A stretch of 64,000 nt of DNA from Maratus speciosus. Lineage: Eukaryota; Arthropoda; Arachnida; Araneae; Salticidae. The stretch lies in assembly GCA_963932465.1 (NCBI GenBank), contig OZ010788.1:199456559-199520558 (forward strand). Direction: 5' to 3'. The position numbers were made by a program, and so were the translations under genes. Shown here piece by piece: positions 11,265 through 21,381 of the stretch (position 1 is the stretch's first letter; each line of letters opens with the position of its first letter). The notes beneath the pieces are model-generated. The model made no database searches and was not told where the DNA came from. It worked only from the letters and a program-made list of their open reading frames with translations.

Positions 11265-12247
11265 CCCTGATCGTAGATTTTTATTGTAAACCATGCGAAA
11301 CATTGTGATTTGTTATTCAATTCTTACTATTAGCTCACACTCTCCCTATATTTATTTATTTATTTATATATTTATCTTGTTCAAATTTTCAATCGTTAAT
11401 AAAATACTCATTATTCATCCTATCAAGTTGAAATAAATTTTTTTAAACTTGTACTGGATGACAATGGATGTTAATACAGTTTTTTCAAATATTAATTAAT
11501 TAATTAAATTTTAATTAATTAATTTTAGTTTTGCATGGGAAACAAAATGGCGGCCATTGGTTATTGAAGATCAATTCAAGTATTTTCAATAAGGGGTTAC
11601 CATAGGGGAGACCCTGTTCTGTCGCCAAATACCGTCAAGTTTGTCGCCAACTTGGCGATATATCGCCAAATTTGGCGGCCAAAATGAGTCGCCAAAAGTG
11701 ACGCCAACTTGGCGATATCTCTAATATTTCGCCAAATTACCGTAGAGTTCCATTGTAAACCTACTTGCTTATAGAAAATCAACACATTGAGATATTTTAA
11801 TGCAACAAAAACTAATATTAGCTTAAGGGATTATATTAAATTTTTCTTTGATGTCCTAAGTAGGAATTGACTTTAAAAACAAAATTTTTATATTACTTGT
11901 TTATGAAACGTGAATCACGTGAATGATTATTGTTTAACCTTAACCTTGGAAAGCTTTTTAATCTGCTATTAATCGGATTAAAAATGCTTTTTTTTTATAA
12001 AGTTGTAGTTTACTTTTACTGCTGATGCTGAGATAGATTTTATCATTTGGCAATTACCAGATGATGAGAAAGTTGTAATAAAACTGTTTCAGGAATTTGG
12101 AATTCTGCATAATAAAAGATTGTGTTAAAAAAATCATGAAATGAAATTATGGATGAGTTCTGGAAATCCGAAATTGAGTTGTAGCTTACGTTCATGCGAA
12201 GAAACCGTAGGAATACGACAAAAAACTTGGTTTAAAGGATCGCGCGG
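11265..12247. other. Interior of the Merlin element, no gene seen
   Basis: Mostly AT-rich. 11615-11750 has a cluster of TTGGCGA and its complement TCGCCAA, several in inverted pairs, also found in the MITEs here. The 62-residue minus frame over this cluster is not considered coding. Confidence 0.4.
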
Positions 12248-12755
12248 GTGGCTTTTCTTAATGCTTTGAGGTTTATATATTTATCATGCAAAGAGTTGAC
12301 ATCGATTGAGTTTTGTGAGCTGAAACTTGATATGAACCACAACACAACAGTGGAATGGAATAGTTATTCGAGAGAAGTTTGTGCAAATCTTTATGTTCAC
12401 GACCAAATAGAAAAATCGACGGACATAATAAAATTATAGAAGTAGATGAAAGTCTTGTATTATTTATACAGATTGCCGGAAAGGATATAAAACAGATGAA
12501 CTGCTAAGTGCTGGTTATGATCATTTCACAGTAAATCACAAATACAATTTTGTCGACCCTAATACTGAATGTCATACTCCAAATGTTCAGAGAATATGGG
12601 GCATCGCAAAATGGCGCAACAAAAGACATCGAGGAGCTGTTCGTTATCATTTAGAGTCGAATCTCATAGATTTTATGTGGCGACGCCTTCGTTCAAAAAA
12701 TGAAATGTTTACTGCGATGCTGAAAGATATTTATAATTTTATGTCAGCAGTTTAA
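12248..12755 (+). pseudogene. Broken Merlin (IS1016/ISXO2-like) transposase
   Basis: Three frames together show the family. Segment one (12248-12439) has NHNTTVEWNSYSREVC, typical of the region before the catalytic core. A short second frame gives IIEVDESL, the first catalytic Asp at 12445-12447. The third frame, ending at the stop 12753-12755, has YKTDELLSAGYDH (second Asp at 12495-12497), FTVNHKYNFVDP, and FMWRR near the C-terminus, all conserved landmarks of ISXO2-like DDE transposases. The third acidic residue, normally Glu in an IE..W context, is Gln here (VQRIWG, codon 12588-12590). The spacing between the first and second Asp is far too short, so that part is deleted. An inactive remnant. 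Family assignment is from motif recognition only. Confidence 0.75.
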
Positions 12756-13040
12756 TATGGTTTTTTATTTTATTACTTTATTGTATAACAGTTATTTGTT
12801 CACTTATTTTAAGTATATATTTGTGATTTAATAAAATAGTTCGTAAAAGTTTGTAATTTTAAAATGTTATATTTTTAAAATGCCCACTTTACTATCGAGA
12901 ATGTTTTTTCTTTTATTTTTCAAATGTTTCTATTCACGTGATTTTCATTTTGCGCCAACTATTGCACTTGGCGACAATGCTGTCCGTATAACGAAAAAGC
13001 ACCGCATACATTTTGCCATGGTGTCCGTATAACAGAAAAA

Positions 13041-13235
13041 GGAACAGATGTCATATTCGCCCCATATTGGCGCGATTTTTTTCGGTTGCCAATTTGGCGA
13101 AAACATCAACAGCATAAACAACATAATCCGGTTTACCACATCAAGCCCTTTGGCGCAAGTTAAGTACTCGTTGCCTATATGATATTGGCGACAGAAAAAA
13201 ATCGCGCCAATATGGGGCGAATATGACATCTGTAC
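13041..13235. mobile_element. Palindromic MITE, copy d, 9-bp duplication ACAGAAAAA
   Basis: Starts GGAACAGATGTCATATTCGC and ends with its inverted version. ACAGAAAAA occurs at 13032-13040 and 13236-13244. It is inserted into the terminal repeat of the Merlin element, 13 bp or less from its end once the duplication is removed. Length 195 bp, non-coding. Confidence 0.85.
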
Positions 13236-13248
13236 ACAGAAAAATATT

Positions 13249-14045
13249 GAGATTTGTTGTCAGATCATATAAACAGCTATGAAAACAAACTTGATGAGCA
13301 TTTTTTTTTATATGTTTATTTTATATGTATATTATTCATGTTTTTATGAACAAATTACATCTGTTTCTGTATAAAATTAGAGAAACGGCTTTTTTAATCG
13401 TATAAATAAATCGTATAAATATCGAAAAAAAAAATGTGTGTGTATATAAAATGAAGCAGTGGATAGGTTCCCGGAACATGTTGCCAAATTTCCTTTTTCG
13501 CCAACGCACCTATACTGGAAAAATACCTAAAGCACATTAAAATCGCGCAACGTGGAGCTCATACAGTACAGCGTCGTCTATTGGCGGTTATTTTATTAGT
13601 AGCATCGGGAGGAAGATGTAAAGATGTACTTTAAATTCTCACCCATAGATTTTGAAAAAATATCTTAAAAGAGCGGAGTTTAAATTAAATTTTGGTGACC
13701 TCCTTTATGAAAGATTAATAGTTTTAAGTGGGAATTTCACCAAATCAGCCAGCTATTGCCAAGTTGACCAACATTTGGCGCTACTATGGTAACCCTGCAT
13801 TAGTATTTTTCAACAATTACTCATTTCAATGAGGTGGTCCTACCGGAATCGTGAGGGACACACAGAGACTTGGATTTTATATAAATAGATATCGCTTTAT
13901 AATATTAGCATAGATGTACAAATACAGAAGCCATTTATCTGTTACAAACTAAAGTTTCCGGCGTTGCCCAGAATTTCAAGAATGTTTGTTCTGGAAAATT
14001 AATTTCAAAATTTAACATACAACATAAAACAAACATTAAAACAAG
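13249..14045. other. No gene; partly the flanking repeat of the Merlin element
   Basis: 13249-13510 is the direct relative of 8921-9500 (see that entry). 13511-14045 is AT-rich with no recognised feature. Confidence 0.5.
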
Positions 14046-14715
14046 TAAGAAAAATCATGCGTACAGCATAGATTATGAAACATTTTCCAACACTCCCTGA
14101 AAGCGTTAACGAAACTTCGTTACTTAGGGAAATAAGGTAAATAAGATAACTAAGTAAACATTTAAAAATCTGATTTCAGTAGCTACCAAATATGAGCCAT
14201 ATGAGTCAGAGCCAAATATGTATTCCAATTCTTTTGAACAGCCCTGGATTCGATCTGTATGTTGATATGTATACTATATAATGGGAAAATTTAGTTTAGC
14301 AAGAAAATGCATAACAGGTTGAAATTCATCTTTCAGCAATTTATACTAATAGATGGAAACATACTTGAATACTTTTGTACAGCCCTGTAGTTTACCTAGT
14401 ATCTTTGTTACATGCCACTATTTAGATAAAATTTAATTCAAACTAAAACACGCTTAAAACTACTAAAATTACATTTCCAGAAATTATAACCCATAGACGG
14501 CCACGTATCCAACTCTTTGCGTGGCCCTGTATATCATTTTATCTAAATTCTACAAATATTTCTTAATACACTAAATTCAGTTCAGCGTAAAAATGCATAA
14601 CTCCTTTAAAACCCACCTTTAAGCAATTTAAGCTCATACTCAGTAACCTTTACGAATTCGTTTTTGTAGCCCTGTATATGAACTATAGCATTTATACGCA
14701 CTTTATAGTATGCAT
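14046..14715. repeat. Right arm of the large inverted repeat; ~143-bp sub-repeats
   Basis: Reverse complement of 9596-10078, with extra units. Sequences ending in a version of GCCCTGTATA recur near 14240, 14377, 14520 and 14663, spaced about 143 bp, so the arm is itself a diverged tandem array of about four units. Confidence 0.75.
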
Positions 14716-14831
14716 GAATATAGTGAACAAGTAGGTAAGTGTGATCACAGATCGCACAGAGAGTTTCGTTTAATATTCCTTTCAAAACACTTTATCCTTT
14801 TGAAAAATCACTTAGTTCCATATTTCGCAAC

Positions 14832-14953
14832 CAGGGGCGCACTGTATTCTAAACAAACCTATATCCGAACGAAACTCCGTTTTATACACTATCCGTAGAT
14901 ATATTAGTCGAGGGCATTGCGCCGATAGCACCTGAGATAATAAGACGCCCCTG
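14832..14953. mobile_element. Possible short hAT-type MITE
   Basis: CAGGGGCGCACTG at the left and GACGCCCCTG at the right form a short inverted repeat of the hAT style. I see no clear 8-bp duplication, so this is tentative. Confidence 0.3.
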
Positions 14954-15072
14954 GCGGTAAAAAATGGGACTAAAATATGTAGGGCTATTGTGCATAATAT
15001 GAAAGAATGGTCAAAGGTGTGTCGGCAAAAGTTGGAAAAGTGCTCCCCGGGTGAAAAGGGCGGAGGTTAGAA

Positions 15073-16810
15073 AAATTGCTTAAAATACCCAAGTTAGAGC
15101 CCGGAGGAGTAAATAATATAAGACTTTTTGAAAATTTTATTTGCCGTGTGGTCTGAGATATTCAGCTATACATATGCAAAAATTCATGTCTCCAACTTAA
15201 TTAGGGGCTCTCTTAGAAAGAATTGCTTAAAATACATATGTGGTAGCTCAAAGGGTTAAACGTAAGACTTTCTAAAGATTTTATGATTTGTCGCCTTGTC
15301 TCAGATGTTCTGCTATAAGTATGCAAAATTTCAAATTTCCAATTTCTCAGTTAGAAAGAATTGCTTAAATTACGCATGTGGGAGCCCAAAGGGTTAAATG
15401 TACGACTTTTTCAAAATTTTATTATTTGTCGTATGATATGTGGTGTTCAGCTATAAGTATGCAAAATTTCACGCCTCCAACCTAAGTAGGCGCTCACTTA
15501 GAAAGAATTGTTTAAAATATACATGTTGGAGCTCAAAGGGTTAAATGTACGGCTTCTTCAAAATTCTATAGTTTGTCATTTGATGCGAGGTGTTCAGCTA
15601 TAAGAATGCAAAATTTCACGCCTCCAACCTAATTACGTATTCACTTAGAAAGAATTGCTTAAATTACCCATGTGGGAGCCCGAAGGGTTAAATGTACGAC
15701 TTTTTCAAATTTTTATGATTTGTAGTTTGATGTGATGGGATCAGCTATAAATATGCCAAAATTTCACGCCTCCAACCTAATTAGGTACTCACTTAGAAAG
15801 AATTGTTTAAAGTACACATGTGGGAGCACGAAGGGTTAAATATACGACTTTTTCAAAATTTTATAGTTCGTCATTTGATGTGAGATGTTCAGCTATAAGT
15901 ATGCAAAATTTCACGCCTCCAATCTAATTAGGGCTCACTTAGAAATAATTGTTTAAAATACACATGTGGGAGCTCAAAGGGTTAAATGTACGGCTTCTTC
16001 AAAATTTTATAGTTTGTCATTTGATGCGAGGTGTTCAGCTATAAGTATGCAAAATTTCACGCCTCCAACCTAATTAGGTATTCACTTAGAAAGAATTGCT
16101 TAAAGTACCCATGTGGGAGCCCGAAGGGTTAAATGTACGACTTTTTAAAATTTTTATGATTTGTAGTTTGATGTGATGGGATCAGCTATAAATATGCCAA
16201 ATTTCACGCCTCCAACCTAATTAGGTACTCACTTAGAAAGAATTGTTTAAAGTACACATGTGGGAGCCCGAAAGGTCAAGTACACGACTTTTTCAAAATT
16301 TTATAGTTCGTCATTTGATGCGAGATGTTCAGCTATAAGTATGCAAAATTTCACGCCTCCAATCTAATTAGGGCTCACTTAGAAATAATTGTTTAAAATA
16401 CATATGTGGAGCTCAAAGGGTTAAATGAATGACTTTTTTCATAATTTTATAACTTGTCATTTGATGTGAAGTGTTCAGCTATAAGTATATAAAATTCCAC
16501 GCCTCCAAACTAATTAGGGCTCACTTAGAAATAATTGTTTAAAATATATATGTGGGAGCTCAAAGGGTTAAATGAACGACTTTTTCAAAATTTTATAACT
16601 TGTCATTTGATGTGAGGTGTTCAGCTATAAGTATGCAAAATTTCACGCCTCCAACCTAATTAAGGTCCAATTGGAAAGAATTATTTAAAATACACATGTA
16701 AAGCCCAAAGGATTAAATGTACGACTTTTTTAAAATTTTATGATTTGTCGTATGATATGTGGTGTTCAGCTATAAGTATGCAAAATTTCAAGTCTCCAAC
16801 ATGTATAGTT
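15073..16810 (+). repeat. ~147-bp satellite array, about 12 units
   Basis: The landmark TTCAGCTATAAGTATGCAAA recurs with spacings of 147, 147, 148, 146 and similar across the array. Each unit also has AAATTTCACGCCTCCAACCT, TTAGAAAGAATTG, GTGGGAGC(C/T)C, AGGGTTAAATGTACGACTTT. Early units are more diverged; alternate units in the middle resemble each other most (for example those at 15743 and 16183), hinting at multi-unit duplication. Non-coding. It lies within the hAT-bounded insertion. Confidence 0.9.
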
Positions 16811-16900
16811 TCTGAGAACGGGCTTTGTGACAGACGGACAGACAGACAGACAGAGGAGCGAGACGAATAGTGTTTTGTCAGATGTACGAAACCCTAAAAA
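16811..16900 (+). repeat. ACAG microsatellite tail after the satellite
   Basis: TGACAGACGGACAGACAGAC and further ACAG units are followed by GAAACCCTAAAAAAATAAAG. A comparable GGACAGACAGACATTTT stands near 40936. Confidence 0.6.
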
Positions 16901-17888
16901 AATAAAGAAAATAAGAAAAATGATGCTATAAAGCAAAATATTTTATTAAACATCATATAATTGTTTCTAATTTTCACACGCGAAATATAAAATATGCTTT
17001 TGGCGATTAAAAAATGCTATTGAAAAATTATCGCAAAATCTCAAATCAAAGTTTTTATGCCCTTTTTCTTTTTAATGGAATAACAAACAGATTTCTTTTC
17101 CTGTTTGATTAAATTTAAATTTTTTATGGCACTTCATTATTACTGCGTGCGTTTCTTTTTTTTTTTTATTATTATTTACTCCATGTGTTCAAACCAGTTG
17201 TCTACGAAAACATCTACCAGTGAAAGTGGCGTACAACAAATATCTGTGACGTATGCAGATAAATTTTGCTTTTTTATCAGTTTTTTTTTAATATCATTTT
17301 TAAGCGGTTTGGAACTTATTTTTCATAGTAGGTGCATTCAGTAGGCGACCCTCATAGGTACCTTCTGGTGCAATCAGAAACGAAATCCGGCAAATATTTT
17401 TTGAGTTATGCTTGATGAAAGTTTTTATTGGGGCTTTTTTTTTTAGTAGGACATGGCCTTAATATCAATCGTAGCTGTAATATTGCGTTGAGTATTAGCC
17501 TTCGCTTCGCTCAGACAATTAATTTAAAAATTTAATATTCAACAATTTGAATTAAAAGTTCGTACTTCTTTAACGACAATTATGAAAGTGAGCGCTCAAT
17601 ATTGAACACTTTCTATCTTTTTGCAATAGAATATTCAAGTATGTTTAAATAAAGCTGTGTACATTGCTTAATAACTATCTTTGTAAAGATAACGAATTGA
17701 CATACTTTCTAGGGTATTTAAAAAAAAAAAAATGCTTACATATTTAGAAAAACTCGATGCAGTATTTTTTGACAATTGGCCTCTTTCAGTCCCCCTTTTT
17801 TAATATACCTAAATGGTTCCTTGATGTCCCTTTTTAAATAAAATGACCCCATTCATGCTTTTGGGGGACTAAATTGTGTTGGGAGCCT
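16901..17888. other. No gene seen
   Basis: AT-rich with T-runs near 17158 and A-runs near 17720. The 79-residue plus frame 17105-17344 is hydrophobic and low in complexity, with no family match that I can recall; treated as chance. Confidence 0.4.
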
Positions 17889-17902
17889 TATAATATAATC
17901 GG

Positions 17903-18048
17903 GTTGGGTTGGGTTGATTTTTGACGGCCAATTATCTACACGAGGGATATAGGCCCTAGGGGGAGTGCCTTCCGTGGAGGTCTTTCTAAGGGAACCTAAT
18001 CCGTATTAACGCATGGAAATCCACGGTTCGAAGAAAACCACGAAAACC
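17903..18048 (+). mobile_element. SINE-like insertion with 14-bp target duplication
   Basis: TATAATATAATCGG stands before (17889-17902) and after (18049-18062) a 146-bp body that starts GTTGGGTTGGGTTGATTTTT and ends in GAAAACCACGAAAACC, a weakly A-rich tail. GGTTCGAAG at 18025-18033 resembles the B box of an internal pol III promoter. Long exact target duplication plus no coding capacity fits a SINE-type retroposon. The parental RNA is not identified. Confidence 0.6.
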
Positions 18049-18062
18049 TATAATATAATCGG

Positions 18063-18640
18063 AACACGTTTCAGACTTAACCCATAGATGACAATGTGAT
18101 GGATTTTTTATCTGGCCTTGTAATTGTACTTATAAATGTTTCGTGCACCGTTTTCCATAGTATTGTTTTCCATAGTTTTCCATGCAATTCAAATAATTAT
18201 CATTAAGGGATCGTGGTGTTTGGAAATATTTTTTAATGTCCCTGTAAACGAATGATAAATGCTATTTCCGATAGGGAACATGTAACGAATTTCAAATGAC
18301 ATTTTTGTTATATTTAAAATATTATAACTTCATTAATGTCTATTTCAAACAATTTCTGCCAATAAAGCGTAATATGAAAGAACGCTCTTTTTGTTTTCGC
18401 GTAAACGAAATATTGATGATATACACATCATTTACAATAGTGATGTACTACATTGAACCTCAAAAATATACATAAAATTTTGCCGCAATACAAACTTATG
18501 AAAGTTAAAATGTGAATAGGCGAACCAGCACAGTAAACATTTTCAACTTTGTTGAAAAGTATTAAAAATCAATACCTTATTTCTAAAATTATTAATTTAT
18601 TTGTGAGTTCATTAAAAAAAAAAATAATAATAATTAGTTT
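18063..18640. other. No gene seen
   Basis: AT-rich sequence leading into the GC-rich right terminus (18640-18766) of the hAT-bounded insertion, in which GGGGACGC occurs several times in both orientations. Confidence 0.45.
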
Positions 18641-18766
18641 GGAAAATCTGCGTCCTCCCGCGTCTCTAGCGTCCCCCTTGAAAATATAAAGTAAGGGGAC
18701 GCTCGAGAAAAAATAAAAAAGTGAGGGGACGCCGTCCCCCCGCGTCCCCCCTCGACTACACCACTG

Positions 18767-19720
18767 ATTTGGATGTGACAAGGAATGTGCATAGTACATA
18801 GCAATGTCTCCACCGAGTTCGTTGGCCAGCCTCATCCGCCATCTTGTTTCAAAATGGCGGCCATTTAAAAAAGTTTAAAATGAGGCACAAAAAAATTAGA
18901 CATTGAAAAATATTTTTTTTCTTATGTGTTTCAGCTTGTTATAAAGATTCCGGATCATTTTTTGTTTTGCCTTTATCTAAAAAAAAGGCCGAGATATAGC
19001 AGTTTGAATTTCGAATGTGTGTGACATTTTGAAAAATCTTATTTCTTGCCTGCAACAGCACTCGTATATATCAACCGATTTAGATATGAGTAAGAATGTG
19101 CACAGGAATTACTAAGGTCTCGACCAAACTCATTGGTGAGCTTTGTTGCACCCATTATGTTGTTTTAAAATGGCGGGCTATCACCGATAACTCGGGTTAA
19201 TATAATTATTTATATAATTCGGGATATCACCAAATTTGGCGAAAAAATATAAATCACTTTAAAAAACCAGCTTTTGATAAGGCTGACTAATTTGGTGAAA
19301 TTCTCATTCATATTCAATATTGACAAAAATTAGCATTTAATCTTCTATAATCGGGTTCCACTAATTTGAGCTCCGTGTGTTTGAATAATATAAGATGGCT
19401 TTTAAAAAATAAGGAATATGAAAGCTACCTCTTCCTCCCGGCACTGGCCGGAAGGACTTTTTTTAAAATTTACTTTAATACTTGGTACGTTATAGATTTC
19501 TTACTTAGATCGTTACAGCAGTGTGATGTGTATTTTATTTCGATAGCATTACAAAATATTAAAAAGGTTGCGTAACTTTTTCATCAAAAATAAGTTTTAT
19601 TTACATTTAAAATACAACATAAATCTAATTGAGTGATTCCGAATCCCCAGTATACAAAAAGTTTCTTATCAACCACAATTTCTGATTAAAAATAAATAAA
19701 AAAACTGTCATATTTGGCAG
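18767..19720. repeat. Copy A duplicon, middle block
   Basis: Aligns with 47302-48254. It has the second and third ~315-bp units and a 69-residue frame (19366-19575) also open in copy B at 47900-48109. That frame lacks a recognisable domain and both copies are closely related, so its conservation is not informative. Confidence 0.7.
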
Positions 19721-21373
19721 TGCTGGACAGATAATTACACCTGTTTATTTTTTATTAAATATATTCAAAATTGTTAATTGGTCCAAATCATCCAAGCAAC
19801 CTCATAGCAAATTGGTATATAATTTTATATACCTTAGATAAATTCAAATAATATAAGTGATCGTATTTACCTAAATTCTAGTAGAAGAGCAACGCGAAGC
19901 ATTCATAAAATTAAATTATAATTCGCGTCAAAATGTAATTATTAAATTTGAATAATTACTAAGAAAATTAAGAGTTTGCGTTGTGAATTATTTAGACGAA
20001 CTCTTCCACTTATGAATTAAACTAAAATTTAAGCTGTAAAAAAATAAATTGACACACTTTAAATATTATTAATTAAATAATTACAGAAACTTTTTAAAAC
20101 TTGATTAAATATTTTATTTACATTGAACATAACTATATACAGAAAAACATAATATTAATTGAAAAAATAGAAAGCAACACTTTTGTTTGCTTCTCATTAT
20201 TTTAAGTATGTTTAATCTCTAAAAAAAAAAAGACAATATTTTCACGTACTCTAATTATTATAATTGTTTCTTTTTGCTAAAAGAATAACTCTCTTTCATT
20301 TTTAAAATTACCTTAATCTTATTTAATTATTGGTTTTGTCGGATCTCAGATAACTCTCTACCATAAAATATCAGAAAAGTATTTTTTAAGATTTTTCATA
20401 TGATCTTAAGTGGTAAAAGAAAATGTTTAAAATAGTACCTTCTTTTAATATACGGGATGGTGGCCTTTATTTATCAAATTCCGAGTTGTTGCGTTGCTTA
20501 GGATCATGGCAATGTGTCATCCGGAACGCATCCTCAATTTGGCTTGATTAAGATCACTCCGATCTGTACATCAGGAAGACATCCTCAATTTGGCTTGATT
20601 AGGCTCACTCCGATAGGTACCTCAGGAAGACATCCTCAATTAGGCTTGATTAGGCTCGATTAGGCTCGCTCCGATATGTCCATCTCGCCTGGGCTTTACT
20701 AGGGCTTACGGGACTCATTGCACGGGCTTTCAGGAGAGCTCCTGCGTCCTCTACATCTTTTTTCAGACTGTCCTTTTTTAAACCTTATTCTTCTTGCACA
20801 CCAGCTCCTGCAGTGGGTGGAACTATTTTTGTCTAGTCCACTGTTATTGGATGTGAGAAGATTTTTTATTATACTTCGATAGGCCTATTAGCTAGCAGTC
20901 TGCAAATGGCCCCTTACATATACTTTAATATTATTATCTGCCTTAAAGTTTGGGTGGTCTGAAAAGTCATAAATTTATCCCAACACTTTTATTGAGGCCA
21001 TAAATTGATTCCAACGTTTTTATGATTTTACGATTTCTAATTATACACCACTTTCCATTGGCTTGTCATAAAACGACACCATGGCGTCTGGCTATTGTTG
21101 TTGTCTGAGATCCGAACTCCATTCAACGTTATACATTCATTTTACAATACAACAATTTTTAAAAAATATATATTTACTATTTAAAATCAACTTAATAATT
21201 TTTGTATGAACTTACACTCTTATTTTACTTAAATATATAAACATTATAATTTTACACTCATAATTATATTTTATAAAAAATATTTATACAAACAGAAATA
21301 ATAAATTACGCAATTTTACTTTGATTTAACCAACATGGTGCGGGAACATATCATAGTTATATGTTGCCCAGCA
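19721..21373 (-). repeat. 3-prime LTR (1653 bp)
   Basis: On the minus strand it starts TGCTGGGCAACATATAAC and ends TTATCTGTCCAGCA. Contains three 51-bp direct repeats at 20529, 20580 and 20631, each with CATCCTCAATT(T/A)GGCTTG. On the minus strand it is preceded by the short purine run GGGAGAGA. Confidence 0.92.
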
Positions 21374-21381
21374 TCTCTCCC
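21374..21381 (-). other. Candidate polypurine tract
   Basis: Minus strand reads GGGAGAGA directly before TGCTGG of the 3-prime LTR. Position and composition suit the plus-strand primer site, and agree with the Gag strand. It is short. Confidence 0.5.

Larger units (their letters stand above)
10898..13248 (+). mobile_element. Merlin DNA transposon with long inverted repeats, 8-bp duplication GAGATTTG
   Basis: The left end is GGTACTTTTCCGTTATGCGG; the right end, read in reverse complement, matches at about 22 of the first 27 bases, mostly with transition differences. Inverted similarity continues inwards for roughly 260 bp (10898-11160 against 12735-13030), including GCGCAAAATGAAAATC. GAGATTTG is found at 10890-10897 and 13249-13256. 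MITE copy d is inserted near the right end; removing it leaves about 2.15 kb. The plus strand carries a recognisable but broken Merlin transposase. The paralogous sequence at 8921 lacks the element. Confidence 0.82.
2240..18766. mobile_element. 16.5-kb insertion with hAT-like ends and 8-bp target duplication
   Basis: The insertion starts CAGTGGTGTAGTC and ends GACTACACCACTG, a 13-bp terminal inverted repeat. It is flanked on both sides by ATTTGGAT (2232-2239 and 18767-18774). Copy B has a single ATTTGGAT (47302-47309) with matching flanks and no insertion, so the boundaries are seen directly. CA...TG ends plus an 8-bp duplication are hallmarks of hAT elements. No hAT transposase is visible inside. 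The interior is a mosaic of satellites, a Merlin element, MITEs and a SINE-like unit. Either a very large element moved as one unit, or a short hAT MITE was later filled by nested insertions; the sequence does not decide. Confidence 0.8.

Noticed and set aside
15073..16810. CRISPR-like array
   Set aside because: Units are ~147-bp contiguous satellite repeats without spacers, in eukaryotic DNA.
17105..17344. 79-residue hydrophobic frame as a small membrane protein
   Set aside because: Phe-rich from T-runs; no start context, homologue memory or conservation to support it.
19366..19575. 69-residue frame kept open in both duplicon copies
   Set aside because: No domain; a short frame surviving ~1.6 percent divergence is expected by chance.
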